64,000 nt of DNA from Maratus speciosus (GCA_963932465.1 OZ010786.1:442420619-442484618); one strand, 5' to 3'. Shown: positions 1 to 12,129, counted from the first letter of the stretch. Translations and numbers: made by a program. Notes: generated from the letters alone by a model not told the origin.

Positions 1-1890
1 AGCAACTGACATTTCTGCCCGAAAATTCTAAACTTAAGGTGTGAAAACGCTTATTTCCTGAAATTCCAGATCTCTCGCTTGTTTGAAATAAAGATTATTC
101 AAAATTTTCTCAAATGCGCCTGTAGAAAAACACGTAGAATTTCCCGTAAGCGTTCGGCTGTTTTACAGTGTTTTCAACTAACAATGCAAGTCTCAAAATC
201 CGTAAAGTAAGAACTTTTTAAAAGTACTAATCTTTTATAACCAGGTTCACTAGATTGTTCGAGAAGTGAGACGTTCGACAACCGAGGCTCTACAGCATAA
301 TTATTAAAATCAATTCAATAGAAAGTTTTGGTAAGTTGTCTATTGCAAGTGACTATTAGTATATTATATAGCAGTGACTATAGTATTAGTGACTATAAGT
401 ATTTTATTATATAGTATGTAAAATCATTCATGTAGGGCGAAAAACACTATAATACATCGCTTCTGAAATGCAATTCAAGAGATGTAAAATTCGCACCTAC
501 AACAGAAAATTGGATTTCAACCAAGGGTTGCAGTTTGGGTCCTTTTCCATTCCAGTAATTCCAAATATCAATGTTTGTGTTATTTAGAAACATACATTTC
601 GTGAATAAATAAGCTAAAAATTCTTCTTTCGAAATTACTGAATTTAAAACGAGGCAAAATTGGCAACACTCGATAGAGCAGAATGAAATAAGATAAAAAA
701 ATATATTATTATTATTATATTATATTTCGTAGCGTACATGCGTAACATATGGTGATACCAGCCTTAACGAAAATCATGCATTTTAAATCTTAATTGTCGA
801 AAGAGTCTACGAACTCTACAGGTATATCAATCTGTCACGGCTAGTGCCAAGTGCACATTTTTTCTTTCTTACCTACTTTTACACTCTAACACTATTTCTG
901 GCAAACATTTTTTGCATTATTTAATTTCTGAAGTTTTGTTGTTACATAAAGCGAATTTTTTCATTCAAAAATATTGGTGTCCAAATTCAAGGATTTTGCA
1001 CTAAGTGCTTTGCTCCATGGTGTGCAAATGTATTGATGCTGGACACTAGAATTTTTTCTCAGGAAACTTCGTAGTATCTAATTTCAAAATTTCACAAATT
1101 AAATAATGTAAAAAGTATTTGTCAAATAAAAACGTTGACAAATAAATTACAGGTGTAACTGACGATCGTTGTGAATGTATGATGTCCCCGTAGCGGGGCA
1201 ATTCGACCCATCAATGATTAAGATTACTGTTCCAGGAGCTTACTAAAAATCGAGTTATGTTTCATTCTTTTTTTTCATTGTTAACAAACGTACATACATG
1301 AGACATAATCTTTCTGTATCAAACGAATTTCATATATTTTGAGATTCACTCACAAGTCTAGTAGTCGTTCTGGTCTACAAAGTAAGAATGGAAATATCTC
1401 CCTTCTGGCCCCTAATCTCACATCATCCAAAGTATCACCAAACAGGGTATGTGCGCTGTTTCTGTTAAAGTTGCTACAAAATTAGCATGACTGTAATATG
1501 ATTTTTTATTTTACTGTACAATACAGAGCGGTGTACTGGTTTAAAGGAATAAATACGAGATATAACTTTTGAGAAGGGTAACTAGGGAGATGATTCGGTT
1601 CTCTGACACTTTTATCGAACCATCTGTGTTTGGGAAACGAGTTAAGATTGCATGTTTAAATGAAAACTGTTCCTTTGTAGCATATGTAATCAATAGATTT
1701 TGCGATAGTTGCTTCATGACTTGAGTAGTTTCTAACAACTTACTAAACATTTCGATTTTTAAAATGTTTACAATGTTTGTTTTTATTATTATTATTATTA
1801 TTATTATTGGGAAATAGCTACTAACAAAAATTCTCACGTTTTGACCGCTATGGCTATATAAGGAAAGGCTACTGTATTATGAATTTAGGC
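1..1890. other. AT-rich intergenic stretch, no gene seen
   Basis: No ORF here looks like protein, and I recognise no RNA gene. It holds short A/T tracts and an ATT microsatellite near 703-725 and 1783-1808. Two subregions (about 888-984 and 1041-1153) have an inverted CACTA/TGGTGT-type arrangement that resembles the core of the TTAA MITEs described elsewhere, but I could not place ends. Confidence 0.5.
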
Positions 1891-1894
1891 TTAA

Positions 1895-2108
1895 CTCTTT
1901 CAAGTGCGGTCGTTATACGGCGTGACCACTTAATTTTAATTCCAAAACTGACAGCTGGCACCAAGGATATTTTAATAAAATTTTGCTTTTGAAATGAAAA
2001 TGCAATAGAGCAGGTTTTTATTTTATTTTTTAAAAATCGTTTGAAAATTCTGGTGTAAATCAATTTTTTCATCACATTACGGACAGAATTTTTCTGCCCC
2101 TGAAACGA
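1895..2108. mobile_element. TTAA-flanked piggyBac-like MITE, copy 1
   Basis: A 214-bp unit bounded by TTAA at 1891-1894 and 2109-2112. The ends are CTCTTTCAAG and (reverse complement) TCGTTTCAGG. Inside the left end an imperfect hairpin (AGTG-c-GGTC / GACCACT) lies within 30 bp. An internal ACCAAGGATATTTTA ... AAAATTCTGGTGT pair forms the inverted core seen in the other copies. TTAA targets with CCC/GGG-like ends are typical of the piggyBac superfamily; no transposase is present, so the assignment is inferred from the ends. Confidence 0.55.
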
Positions 2109-2434
2109 TTAAGTGTGTATATATCTAGTTTTCGGCAATGCCAAATTTTATATCTTATCTAAGATATTAAGTACTGAAATCACAATATGGGTTTAGTTTT
2201 ATCACATTCAGATACTTGAGACAAGAGTGAAACATTGCTTTTAAAACAAACATCATAATTGTGTGATAGCTTGAGAAATAATAAATTACATCAGAGCTTA
2301 CTAAACTCTTAGACTTTAAAATCCATTTATGGATTCAGGTTGGGTAGCGGGGACATAAAGTACGACAGCATATGTCTTATAATATAGATATATCTATACA
2401 GGATTTATTAATCGTGTGTTAGAATTAAAGCTAA

Positions 2435-3374
2435 CAAGGAAGGTCTCTTTACTGGGCATACTCAGAATATGTTGAATAAAATGCTAGTGAAACTACTCAT
2501 GTATGTAATAAGAGAACAGTTAAATTTAACGGCGGAATTTCAGTAGAAAGTCTGTAAAAAAATAAAATACTTTGAAATATTTGGCGCGAAAATACGAAAG
2601 TGGCCCGTGATTTGGCGAGCAGTATTTTTCCTCGCCAAAAGCAAGTGATTTTAATGCATCTGAAAATTGTTTATTAATTATTTTTTAGAATGCACGGTAT
2701 TTAATGAATTTAAACTTAATCAATGAAAGAGGTTATTATATATTTTTTATGTTACATAAATATGTTGCTTGTTGCTGTAATTATTTAATTTTATCACTGT
2801 AAATATATTTTCTATGCTTTGAAGTTACAATTATCGATTTTAAGTTATAGCCAGCTGACATTTGATTGCCATAATACACTTTCATATCGAAGACGAAGTC
2901 GTTTCCATAGCAACAAAATCAAATCGACAGCGTTCTATCTGCCTTATTTTTGAGAAACAATTTAAATCAATTTAAATTTTGTTTTAAATCATAAAATATG
3001 ACATTTAAATTTTATTATAAATACATATAAATAGATATGACAAGCTATAGTTAAAACAAACTAAAAATGACAAAACTATTGTTAAAACAAACTAAAAATG
3101 ACAAAACTAAAGTTATTTAAATTAAACTTATATAAACAAATTCAACATAAAAAGTTTTTTCCTACATAAAAGCATGTTTTTTTTTCATCACCAACCGGTG
3201 ATAAATCGCCAAATAAACGAAAATTTCATTATTTTTTTACGATCGCTGTATCGGGGTCCCGCCAAAAATTTTTTTATAAACGTATATATATGAACGTATA
3301 TCCATATGAGAAGAACATTCTGTAATTTTTTCAGATTTCTCTGAGTATGCCTATGAATATGGGGACCTTCCTTG
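2435..3374. mobile_element. PIF/Harbinger-like MITE, 940 bp
   Basis: Ends are CAAGGAAGGTC on the left and its complement GACCTTCCTTG on the right, flanked by TAA at 2432-2434 and 3375-3377. A second inverted pair lies just inside (GGCATACTCAGA near 2455 and its complement near 3340). A 3-bp TWA target duplication is the PIF/Harbinger signature. No transposase is encoded. Inside are a further GGCG-rich inverted pair (about 2581 and 3255) and a 32-bp direct repeat (3037-3113). Confidence 0.6.
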
Positions 3375-3689
3375 TAAGTTATGGAGTGTGGGAAGAGAAG
3401 TTTTATAATAAGAGAATACGAGTGTACGAGACATATCAAATTTTAAGTATATTTTCAAAGTTAAAGAATTAAAACCATTTATGTTTCAGCAGATTTTATA
3501 TTTCTGACACGTACAAGATTAAAATCCATAAATAATGTTAAAAACGTAAGAACCTTGATTTTTTTTCATGCAGGCTAATGTCTGGTTCTGACTTTGCATG
3601 TTTCAGTTCATAATGTATTTCGCAGTTTTCTTATTTTCATCATACCTTTTCATACTTTATAGTTTCAATGAAATTATGTTTAACCCGGA

Positions 3690-4121
3690 ATGGCTCAATG
3701 AAACATGGAACCATGTAACAAAGTGGAACTGAGATATCATAAAAGTAGTGAAGCTTCAACTGAAACCGCTTTCACATGTGTTGATTACGGCCTGGGAAAA
3801 TTTCCACCAGTAAATTTAATTTTCGCCTTATTAATGCGAAATTTTAGTCATAAATAATGGCAAGAACAGATTTTCATTTTTACTGGCAGGAGCTTACTTC
3901 GTTCTTTAGTCAGGCCCTCCGTTTCCGGAATATTGTGAGAATCTAGACAGCCACCTGTTAGTGTGAATGCCAAAAATATAATATCTGGGCAAACTGCCAC
4001 CTGTAAAAAAATAGAAATTTAAAAAATATTTGTTAGAGAATTTTTTCATGAAAAAGCTGCTAAAATAAGGTAAAAATTTCTATTCATAATTTACTGGTGG
4101 AAGTTTGCTCCGGCGGTAATC
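3690..4121. repeat. Palindromic dispersed repeat (GATTACGGCC unit)
   Basis: Left arm GATTACGGCCTGG ... TTTCCACCAGTAAATT (from 3783) and right arm AATTTACTGGTGGAA ... GGCGGTAATC (to 4121) are inverted copies. The stretch 3690-3815 recurs in inverted orientation at about 23860-23990, so the repeat unit extends outside the palindrome. The internal CCACCAGTAAATT / TTTACTGGTGG pair is the same type of core as in the TTAA MITEs. Superfamily unknown. Confidence 0.5.
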
Positions 4122-5194
4122 AGAAACTGTTGATTTGCCGCCATCTTGTGACAACAGCCTCAGTTACTTCACTCACAACTGGTAGACAGTAGCCCCCCCC
4201 CCTTTATGTCTCCTACTCTTCATTCATAACTCTCATCTTGGAAGTGCACGTGGTATAGCTACAAATTTTTACACTTTATTTTTTACCACTAAAATTTATT
4301 ATTAATTTTTACCTTACTTAACTGCCAAAATCTGAGATTGCATAGCGCAAAATTTCTATAAAATTTTAAATGTTGGCAGCTATTTTTAGGGCTTCGTGGA
4401 GCAGATGTTGGGACCAAAGTTGCTAGTTTGGGATCTTTTTAAATTTATAATTCCGAATACACACTCTAAGTTCTGAAACAAGAATTCTTACTTTTTGTAA
4501 CAACAGAATGGCTGAATGACTGTCATTAAATAAAGAAAAAAATTACTAATCCGAATAAATAGTGAGAATAAAATTTTTAAAATAAAAAACGAAACCAAGC
4601 GGAAAACGCTGGGATTCTACTAATTCAGATTAATAGTACACTTCTATCAGAACTAAAATGGTCCTTTAAAACTATATGTTGAAAAGAATATATCAGTTGA
4701 TATGGTTACACATCAGAAAGACGATTTTTAAAAGAACTTTTAATAAAAATCTAATCATAAATTTATTAATAGAAATCAAACTTTGAAAAAAATTCTTTCG
4801 CTTCAAATTGTTATGCAATAGTCTACTTCTTATTTATTTTTATTATCTCGCGCTGAACAGTTTAAAAAAAATGCCAAATTTAAAAGGATACTCGAAAAAA
4901 AGTCCTAAATTCTGATTTTTGAGATACTGAGGGAAATAGAAATTTGAATTAGAATTGTAGTCAATTTAAATATATTAGAAAATCATTTAAATGCTCGATT
5001 CGAAGATTTAAAAATTATTTTGCAACAAATTTTTATGCAGTAGCAGCTTTTATTCATTTTAAAACTGCTCTAAACTGTAGTATGACATAATGTAGGTATA
5101 TAAAATAATATGTTCATTTCAACAATACAATATTCTTCTAGCACGAATCTTCATGATTAATAGTTATAAATATGTATCATAATATACTCTATCT
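4122..5194. other. AT-rich intergenic stretch, nothing recognised
   Basis: No ORF of note, no terminal inverted repeats and no tandem array. A C-run (4192-4202) is the only compositional oddity. Confidence 0.4.
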
Positions 5195-5580
5195 AATATT
5201 TTATTCCTTAAGAAATCTGTCTATCAGTAATACTTTTTTTAAGGAAAAGATAATGACAAATCAATAACCTAAACAATATGTTAGGCATAACATTACGACA
5301 ATTTTTATTTTTATTTTTATTTTATTTTATTTATTTATTTATTTATTTATTTATTTTTTTGAAAAAAGTAGCGCAGTTCAGTGTTACGTACAACTACGAA
5401 AAGTGATTTAGTTGTGAGATTATTATTATTATCCTGTAGAATGATATTTTTATCTTTGAAATTTTTAGAATAAAACTTAGTGCATATGTTATAATGACAT
5501 AAGAGAATACTTCTGTTATAATAAATTGCAATTATTTCATTATAAATGTCTTAAGAAGAAAATAATTTAATTTCATTAAC
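5195..5580. repeat. Dispersed direct repeat, copy A
   Basis: Order and wording of several blocks (ATCAGTAA, ATGACAAATCAA, TAGCGCAGTTCAGTG, AATACTTCTGTTATAATAAATT) recur in the same orientation at about 12350-12660. Divergence is considerable. An ATTT microsatellite (5317-5355) interrupts this copy. It is an old repeat of unknown class or a small segmental duplication. Confidence 0.4.
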
Positions 5581-6210
5581 AAAAATATTCAATGATATTT
5601 TTTGATGAATTCAAAGATATTAATTGAAAAATATTCAAAAATATTTTTGAAATTAAATTAATTTAAAAGGCTCAATAACAATTTTAAGTCGAAAATTTTC
5701 AGCAAACATTGTACAGTTCCATCAACTAGAATAACAAGTAATGTATGTTTCAGATTTATACAGGGTGCATAGGAAAATCCCTTTTAACCTGAAAATACTT
5801 GCCAACGGACAGAGCTACAGCTATGTAAGTGAGGTAACGGTATAGTAAAGTGACTATGCCCGACATAATGCAATCAACAGCAGCGCCCCTGGTGGCGAAA
5901 TTTGGAAGAGATCCATTGCAAATCGAAAACGAAAAGAGATAGAGCAAAATTTCCAATTAGAAAGTTTTAGAGCATCAATTAATTAGTACGAAACGACATT
6001 TGGTTTACACGGATACGATAAATTGTCGCCGGCATACCCAAAAATGTCCCAAAACGATGTACTCCATTTTGTGTATACGTTTGAAAGGAATAGCCAGAAG
6101 TATGAAGAAATAGGCACAATTTATTGTATAAATATGTACTTACGTCAATACATTTTGATAACATCACACAAAAAAGCAATAAAGACAAACTGTCTCACAG
6201 TGATAAAATG

Positions 6211-7286
6211 TTAATGTTCAGTATGTTCGAAAAGTTCGTCATTGTTCACGATACACGTTTGCATTCGTGATAGTAATTCTGCATTCACATTTCTCAGCAT
6301 GGAATGTGTCACACTATTGCAAGCATCTTCAATACGACGACGTAGGTCCAGCAGACTTGCAGGTGGAGTTGCATAAACCTGATCATTTATGTAACTCCAC
6401 AGGAAGAAATCCAATGGAGTGAGGTGCGGCGATCGTGGAAGCCATTCAACACTACCACCATATCCGATAATTTGTTGTCCAAAACAATCTTTGAGAAAAC
6501 TTCGCACTGCAGCTGGCTGGTGTGCAGGGGCACCGACATGTTGGAACTACAAGTCCAGTAATGCGGAATGGGGAATATCATCTACAAAGTCAGGTATGAT
6601 ATTCTGTAATAGTTGGAGGTACCTCTGTCCGTTTAATGTAGCTTCGTAGAACACAGGTCCCTGTAAGCGATCCTTCCAAATACCGCACCATACGTTAATG
6701 GACCAGCGCACTTGGTGTCTGATTGATAGTCCCCACGAGGGATATTCCAGCGCCCAGTAGTGGGCATTGTGTCGGTTTGGTACTCCAGTACGTTGAAACT
6801 GTGCCTCATCCGACCAAAGAATGTTGGACAAAAAATCTGAGTTACCTTCAACATTAATCAACGCCCAGTTGCACCAATCAAATCGACGCTCATTATCCCG
6901 TGGCAACAGTGCTTGCTGCAGAGTGATATGATAGGGATGTGCATGTTGATCACGCAGTATTTGCCATACTCGGCCTCGTGTTAAGTCACAAGCCATACAT
7001 ATATCTCTTATACTGCTGTGTGATGGATTAGTGCATATGCCAAAATACTCTCTGGTGCAATACGCATACCTGCACTCACTGGTCTGCCAGAACGCGGACG
7101 ACTCCTAGTTCTTCCTGTCTCTCTGAGACGTTGCACTGCATTTGCGATGGTAACTGCACTTGGATATGGCCCAGCTGGAAAACGAACGGCATACTCCCGT
7201 GCATCATGCATCGCATTTCGTTGGTATTCGCCGTAAATAAGTACCATCTCGCAATATTCGAAATCAGTGAAGTTCGCCATTCTCAT
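6211..7286 (-). pseudogene. Mariner-type transposase pseudogene (DD41D type)
   Basis: Three minus-strand ORF pieces line up with the intact transposase at 14254-15330. 7008-7286 holds the N-terminal DUF4817-like helix-turn-helix region (MANFTDFEYCEM ... RLRETGRTR). 6547-6996 holds the second helix-turn-helix and the first catalytic Asp (LWSDEAQF). 6211-6507 holds the last Asp in TPLDFFLW. A frameshift near 7010 separates the first two pieces. An in-frame stop near 6545 precedes the motif that should read HDGAPAH, which here reads HVGAPAH, so the second catalytic Asp is Val. By my count 41 residues separate that position from the last Asp. In active relatives this protein cuts and rejoins the TIRs; this copy cannot. 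Confidence 0.85.
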
Positions 7287-7347
7287 ACACTTCTAAAATT
7301 CTAACTTCAAACTGCAAGAAGAGATAATTTTTAATACACTAAGAAAT

Positions 7348-7523
7348 CAGGGTTCGTACGAGTACCGTTATTTTCAAGGCAAAATATCAGTATTTCCTTA
7401 TAAAAAATACATCAAGTTCAAACGCGCGAAATTTAGCCTTATTTCAGGAGAGATTACCTGTAACAAAATACTGGTATTGAAGAATTTTTTGGTTTGGCAA
7501 TTTCAGGACCTACACGAACCCTG
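7348..7523. mobile_element. CAGGGTTCGTACG MITE, copy 1 (176 bp)
   Basis: It starts CAGGGTTCGTACG and ends CACGAACCCTG, flanked by the 5-bp direct repeat GAAAT (7343-7347, 7524-7528). Internal ATCAGTATTTCC ... AAATACTGGTATT form an inverted core. Copies 2 and 3 are at 26723-26900 and 58489-58666. The 5-bp duplication does not fit the common mariner, hAT or piggyBac patterns, so the superfamily is left open. Confidence 0.75.
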
Positions 7524-7771
7524 GAAATGTACCTTTTGTAGGATCTCATTCATTTAGGATCATTCAGAATTCCAGTCACTTTGTCACTCTCAAAAAAGGA
7601 CACGTATTTTCAACTCGTCGATAGGCAACGATTAAGATTGTCACAACACAGAAAATAAAAGTTTTAGAATAAAAGCGTTTGCGAATTCGGATTAAAATTA
7701 TCGTTTGCCATCAATAAACTTATGCTATGAGATTAGGCTATTTGTATTAAGCGAGTGCCAACACCTTTTAA

Positions 7772-7971
7772 CACATTAAAGCGGGTTAGCAAGAAAACTT
7801 GCCATGTAAGGTGAACAAAACATTTAAATTTGAGTACCAGTATTTTAGTTTGGAAATTTTCACATTATCTAATCTCAAATTTTGAGCGATTTAATGCAAC
7901 AAAATTACAATGTGGAAAAAACTGGTGTTGAATAATTAAAAGAAGTGTAAAAGATGCTCTTCTTTAATGGG
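7772..7971. mobile_element. TTAA-flanked piggyBac-like MITE, copy 2
   Basis: TTAA at 7768-7771 and 7972-7975 bounds a 200-bp unit with ends CACATTAAAG and (reverse complement) CCCATTAAAG. GTACCAGTATTTTAG and AAAACTGGTGTTG form the internal inverted core. It lies inside mariner-like element 1. Confidence 0.65.
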
Positions 7972-8540
7972 TTAAACTAAAATTTTAAATGCATTAGAAA
8001 TTAAAATATTACAGACGTTACAGTTCCATACAACGTCACAATCTGCGATTGCGCAATGCGAATATGCAGAGTAGAATCGTCACGTATCGATTTCGGACAT
8101 TTTTGGGTATACCGGCGACAATTTATCTTATGAGTGTAAACTAAATGTCGTTTCGTACTAATTAATTGATGCTCTAAAACCTTCTAACTGGAAAATTTTC
8201 TCTATCTCTTTTCGTTTTCGATTTGCAATGGCTATCTTCCAAATTTCGCCACCATGGGCGCTGCTGTCGATTGCATTATGTCGGGCATAGTCGCTTTACT
8301 ATATCGTTACCTCACTTACATAGCTATAGCTGTCTCCGTTTGCAAGCATTTTCAGGTTAAAGGGACTTTCCTATGCACCCTGTATATCTAGACGTTAGGG
8401 CATTATAATTTTGTTGATAAACAAGAAGGAAAAATCGTATTTCATGCATACATTATGAAACTCATTCCAACACTAATAGGATATTATTAAGAATTCTCAT
8501 TTTTCTACAATGACATGGGCTATCTAAATTAGAAACTTAA

Positions 8541-8742
8541 ACCTTTCAGGGTCAGGTAATTATATTTCTGTAATGTTAAATTCAGACCGAAATTTTCGAA
8601 ATATTTTATTTTAAAAGATGAAATAGAAATTTTACAACTTCTTTCCACCAAAGTTGTAAAAGTAAAATTTAATTAAACTTTCTAGTGTAAATCCTGATTA
8701 AAATTAGGTGGGCGATAATATATCCCGCTGCGCCTCTAGGGG
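8541..8742. mobile_element. TTAA-flanked piggyBac-like MITE, copy 3 (degenerate)
   Basis: TTAA at 8537-8540 is followed by ACCTTTCAGGG; the right end CTCTAGGGG is followed by TTAA (8743-8746). The length matches the ~200-bp class. The TIRs are poorly matched, so this is a weaker call than the other copies. Confidence 0.4.
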
Positions 8743-8936
8743 TTAAAATAACACATAACTCAGTAAAAATCTATTTGCAGCAATTTCTGTCCATATTCTG
8801 TAATGTGCGTAAGATTTTTCGTGTAGCTCTACATGCGATCTATACAATTTATGTATACCACCTAATACAATTCATAATTAGATCAGTTTAAAAAATCATA
8901 CTACAGAGGAAAACGCAAATTAAGCAATTATCGATA

Positions 8937-9930
8937 TTACTTGGGAACATCCCCAACTGCCATTTCTGGATTTTCACTACTGTGGCATTGTTCAAAAGCT
9001 CTTATCACCAGTATCAAGAAATGTATATGAATTATACTCCTGAATTCAATAATCCACGAGAAATGGACTCTTTTTCGGTTTCGGAAGAATATGGATAAGG
9101 AAGATAAGGATATAATAAGAATGAAAAAACAGCATGAGATTCCTTCAAAAGCTATCGAAGAGATTAATTCTGTCTGAAAATTAACCATATATGATATTGT
9201 TCTTCTACGTAAAAGAGTTGAAAACACGTCTTTCCAACATCAGCCACAGACGATGAGCTGCATTATTGTTTGATAGACAGCCGAGGTTTGTTTAGTAAGA
9301 GTGAAGCATACATGTTTTACTGATCGGAAGACTGGATCCGTGTTTCCATTAAAACATTTTGGAAAGGATACTGATGCACTGCATCGGAAACAGATGATGA
9401 GAACTGGTTGTGGACTTATTGATTGTATATTTTGTATGTCTTATATAGTAATAGTGTTAAAATCACAGAATATATATATATGAGTTTTTGAATATTCTCC
9501 AATTTTCTTTACGAAGTACTTGTAGTCTTGGAAAACGTAAATGTACAGTAGCTGAAGGTATTTTGCCGATCCAACTGGGAAGAAGACTGGCTGTATTGCA
9601 GAACCTATTTTATCGATGCATAAATTTTCCTCTGTTAGGCTACTCCATATGTCCAGTATCAAGATTGCTTTCCCATTAGCACAGTATCATAAAACACTAT
9701 CATGAAACCGCTATCATGATTAATTATCGAGACCAAATTCCTCCCTTTGATAGCTTTTGCTGGTATCTCATGATGTTTTTCTTTTCTTCCGATACAGAAA
9801 AGGGACATATCTCGTGAACTATTGCACGCGGCAGTATAGTTCCTATACACTTTTTATCCTCGTGGCAAAATCTATCAAACGAAACTACTCTCGTTAAAAT
9901 CCATGATTGACAGTTGGGGATGTTGCCTAG
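8937..9930. repeat. Imperfect foldback repeat, ~1 kb
   Basis: The left end GGGAACATCCCCAACTG is mirrored by CAGTTGGGGATGTTGCC near 9905-9923. A second mirrored pair is CATGAGATTCCTTCAAAAGCTATCGA (9133-9158) and the complement near 9743-9770. Arms are diverged and the centre is unique sequence. ORFs here are short and show no recognisable protein. Probably an old non-autonomous element; no target duplication found. Confidence 0.4.
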
Positions 9931-10548
9931 TTAGTCAGTACTTTAACCGAATTCTCTTGCGTGTCTCTGTAAAAAAACGATAAAAGTTATGCACTTTATA
10001 ACCTATCTATAGAAAGCACGCCGTGCACGCTAGAAACATCATAATATCAAGAAAATGCTACGCAAATGATTTTTCTCCAAAGATTATAATGTAATGCAAA
10101 CATTTTGTACTGCCCTTTAAATGAACTATAAATGATACTTATTCTATACTCCTGATAAATCATGCTGTAGTCATTCTTAATGATGTATACCAATATCATC
10201 ATGTTTGAAATAATATCGAGCTTTAAAAAAAATGCACCTCAAACGACTTTTTTCCACAGACCATAATGCGACAGACATTTTTTGTATGTCTTTATAAAAG
10301 AACCATTAACGCTACTCACTTCATTTTCAATGCAAAACATTTTATAGTAAACCTCAATAACACATAAAAATTTCATGAAATCCAAGTATATTTACGAGAG
10401 TTAGAGCATTGCCAGACGGTAGACAGACAAACCAATTTCAAAAACATTTTTCAAATATATGTTGGAAAGTGTTAAAAAAAGCTACATTTTGATAAAAGTG
10501 AAAGGAATAAGAAATATTTTGCAAATTTTGAATGAGTAAAATTTCATC
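9931..10548. other. Intergenic, nothing recognised
   Basis: No recognisable coding, RNA or repeat structure beyond similarity of two short ATAATG/CATTTTGTA blocks (about 10070-10150 and 10240-10310), which may be decayed tandem copies. Confidence 0.35.
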
Positions 10549-10668
10549 TTTAGGTGCCTTCGTAATTATATAAATACGTAGCACCTATAGTAGTCGTCTG
10601 ACTGTTTGTTGGCCTGTCCGCATGCAACAGCGCAAAAAATACCTAACCGAAATGTTTGAAATTTAATG

Positions 10669-11436
10669 CAGTGAAACCTCCTTAAAGCGACCGCGTTCCG
10701 TTCAAATAAAAAATGGTCGCGTCGAGAGGTAGTCTGTTAATGGAGGTCATGTTTAAATCTAGATTTTAATTGTTGAAAAAAGGTAACAATGAATGTTACT
10801 AAAATTTATTTTTCACATTAGGAAAAAGTATGAAAATTTAAGTATCTAAACAAAAGTTAAATTACAAACGTTAATTACTGCAGAATCTAAAAAATCAATA
10901 TAGTGACGTTTGCTTTAATTTTACAGTTTAACATTTCATAACTTTCATTTCCAAGTCCTTTTGAAGTTCAGTAAATAAATGAAATTTTTTTTTGGACGGG
11001 AACAAATAATGACGATTTTATTAATTTATCTATTTATTTCAGAGTTTCCTAAGTGAATAGGGCAGGGGAGTTAATTGACCTTCATTCTTAATTCGTTATC
11101 AGAGTTAAATTCATTGCCTAAAAAGCCACGAAGGTGTTTAAACACTTATAATTACCGGCAAAAAATCTAAACTTATAGTTTAGAAGTTTGATGAATAATG
11201 CGCCCTCCGGAATTATTTTTCTAATAAAACCTTCTTCGGGCGACCAGGAAAAAACGGAATTTGTTTCATTTTCTTCAAAGAAATTGTTCGCTCATGGAGG
11301 AAGTTCTACTGGGATGGTCTCTGAATGGAGGTAAAATTAGTATTGTGCCTATGGGAATAAATTTCGCTCAATGAAAAAATGATCGTTCCCGGATGTGGTC
11401 GCTTAATGGAGGTGGTCGCACAGGGAGGTTTCACTG
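10669..11436. mobile_element. pogo/Tigger-like MITE nested in the AGGTGCG element
   Basis: The ends are CAGTGAAACCTCC and its complement GGAGGTTTCACTG. Subterminal repeats GCGACC / GGTCGC plus TTAATGGAGGT occur at both ends. A TA follows the right end; the left flank reads TG where TA is expected. Compared with other copies of the host element, the insertion lies at a TA. No transposase remains. Confidence 0.65.
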
Positions 11437-11503
11437 TATATAGAATCGCTGCAGTATTCTGTCGAGTTATTTCAAGTTATTTGAAATACGAGTTTAAACT
11501 TAA

Positions 11504-11703
11504 CCCTCCGTCTACCAGACGGGTCCATTGGACCCGACAGGTACATACAAAATATTCATTCAAACCAGAAATTTCTTTAAAATAAACTAAGTATATAAAC
11601 CAGACAAAAATAAGGTAAATAAATAAGTTAAATAGTTTTAAATAAAAATTCTGGTGTAGAACGTTTTATTAAAACTTGAATAAAATTCCCGGTAGATCTA
11701 GGG
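11504..11703. mobile_element. TTAA-flanked piggyBac-like MITE, copy 4
   Basis: TTAA at 11500-11503 and 11704-11707 bounds exactly 200 bp. Ends are CCCTCCGTCTACC and (reverse complement) CCCTAGATCTACC. A 17-bp hairpin CGGGTCCATTGGACCCG sits just inside the left end. AACCAGAAATTTC and AAATTCTGGTGT form the inverted core. Confidence 0.75.
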
Positions 11704-11906
11704 TTAAAAAGAAATTAATAAAAGGTTTTTTTTTTCTATTAAATAATAAATTGGTGTATAATTATAATAATATACCAATAATACTATACAATAGTACATA
11801 ATAGTATACTATACTATATACTAGTATAGTAGTAGTTAATTCAATGATATTCCATGATAGGCAATGATTCTAAAATCTCGTGGTGATTATGTCCTATTTA
11901 AGATGG

Positions 11907-12129
11907 TTGGTTGGTTGGTTGATTTTTGACGGCCAATTATCTACACGAGGGATATAGGCCCAGGGGGGAAGTGCCCTTCGTGGGGGTCTTTCTAAGGGAA
12001 CCTAACCCGTATTTACGCATGGAAATCCATGGCTCGAAGAAAACCACGAAAACTCCGAACGATTAGGCCGACGGGCGCGATTGGGTTCGAACCCAGCACC
12101 TCCCGTCTACCAGCTTTGAGAGCAGAACC
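11907..12129 (-). mobile_element. tRNA-derived SINE, complete, with 15-bp TSD
   Basis: A 223-bp unit lies between two identical 15-bp copies of TCCTATTTAAGATGG (11892-11906 and 12130-12144). Read on the minus strand it begins with a tRNA-like head that has an A-box-like TGGTAGACGGG and a perfect B box GGTTCGAACCC near 12085. It ends in a (CCAA)n tail, which on the plus strand reads TTGGTTGG. This is the structure of a Pol III-transcribed SINE mobilised by a LINE. The perfect long duplication says it is relatively young. A truncated relative with the same tail is at 41968-42015. Confidence 0.85.

Larger units (their letters stand above)
5761..8382 (-). mobile_element. Mariner-like element 1 with ~295-bp TIRs (dead)
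   Basis: The element begins CAGGGTGCATAGGAAA and ends with the complement, flanked by TA at 5759-5760 and 8383-8384. Long inverted repeats run 5761-6058 and 8088-8382. A broken transposase lies on the minus strand (6211-7286). Two MITEs sit between the transposase start and the right TIR (7348-7523 and 7772-7971), so they entered after this element. The TA target, CAGGG end and DDE motifs place it in the Tc1/mariner superfamily. Confidence 0.85.

Noticed and set aside
12070..12129. Possible functional tRNA gene because of the perfect B box
   Set aside because: No cloverleaf can be drawn by eye, and the sequence is the head of a SINE with a tail and 15-bp duplication.
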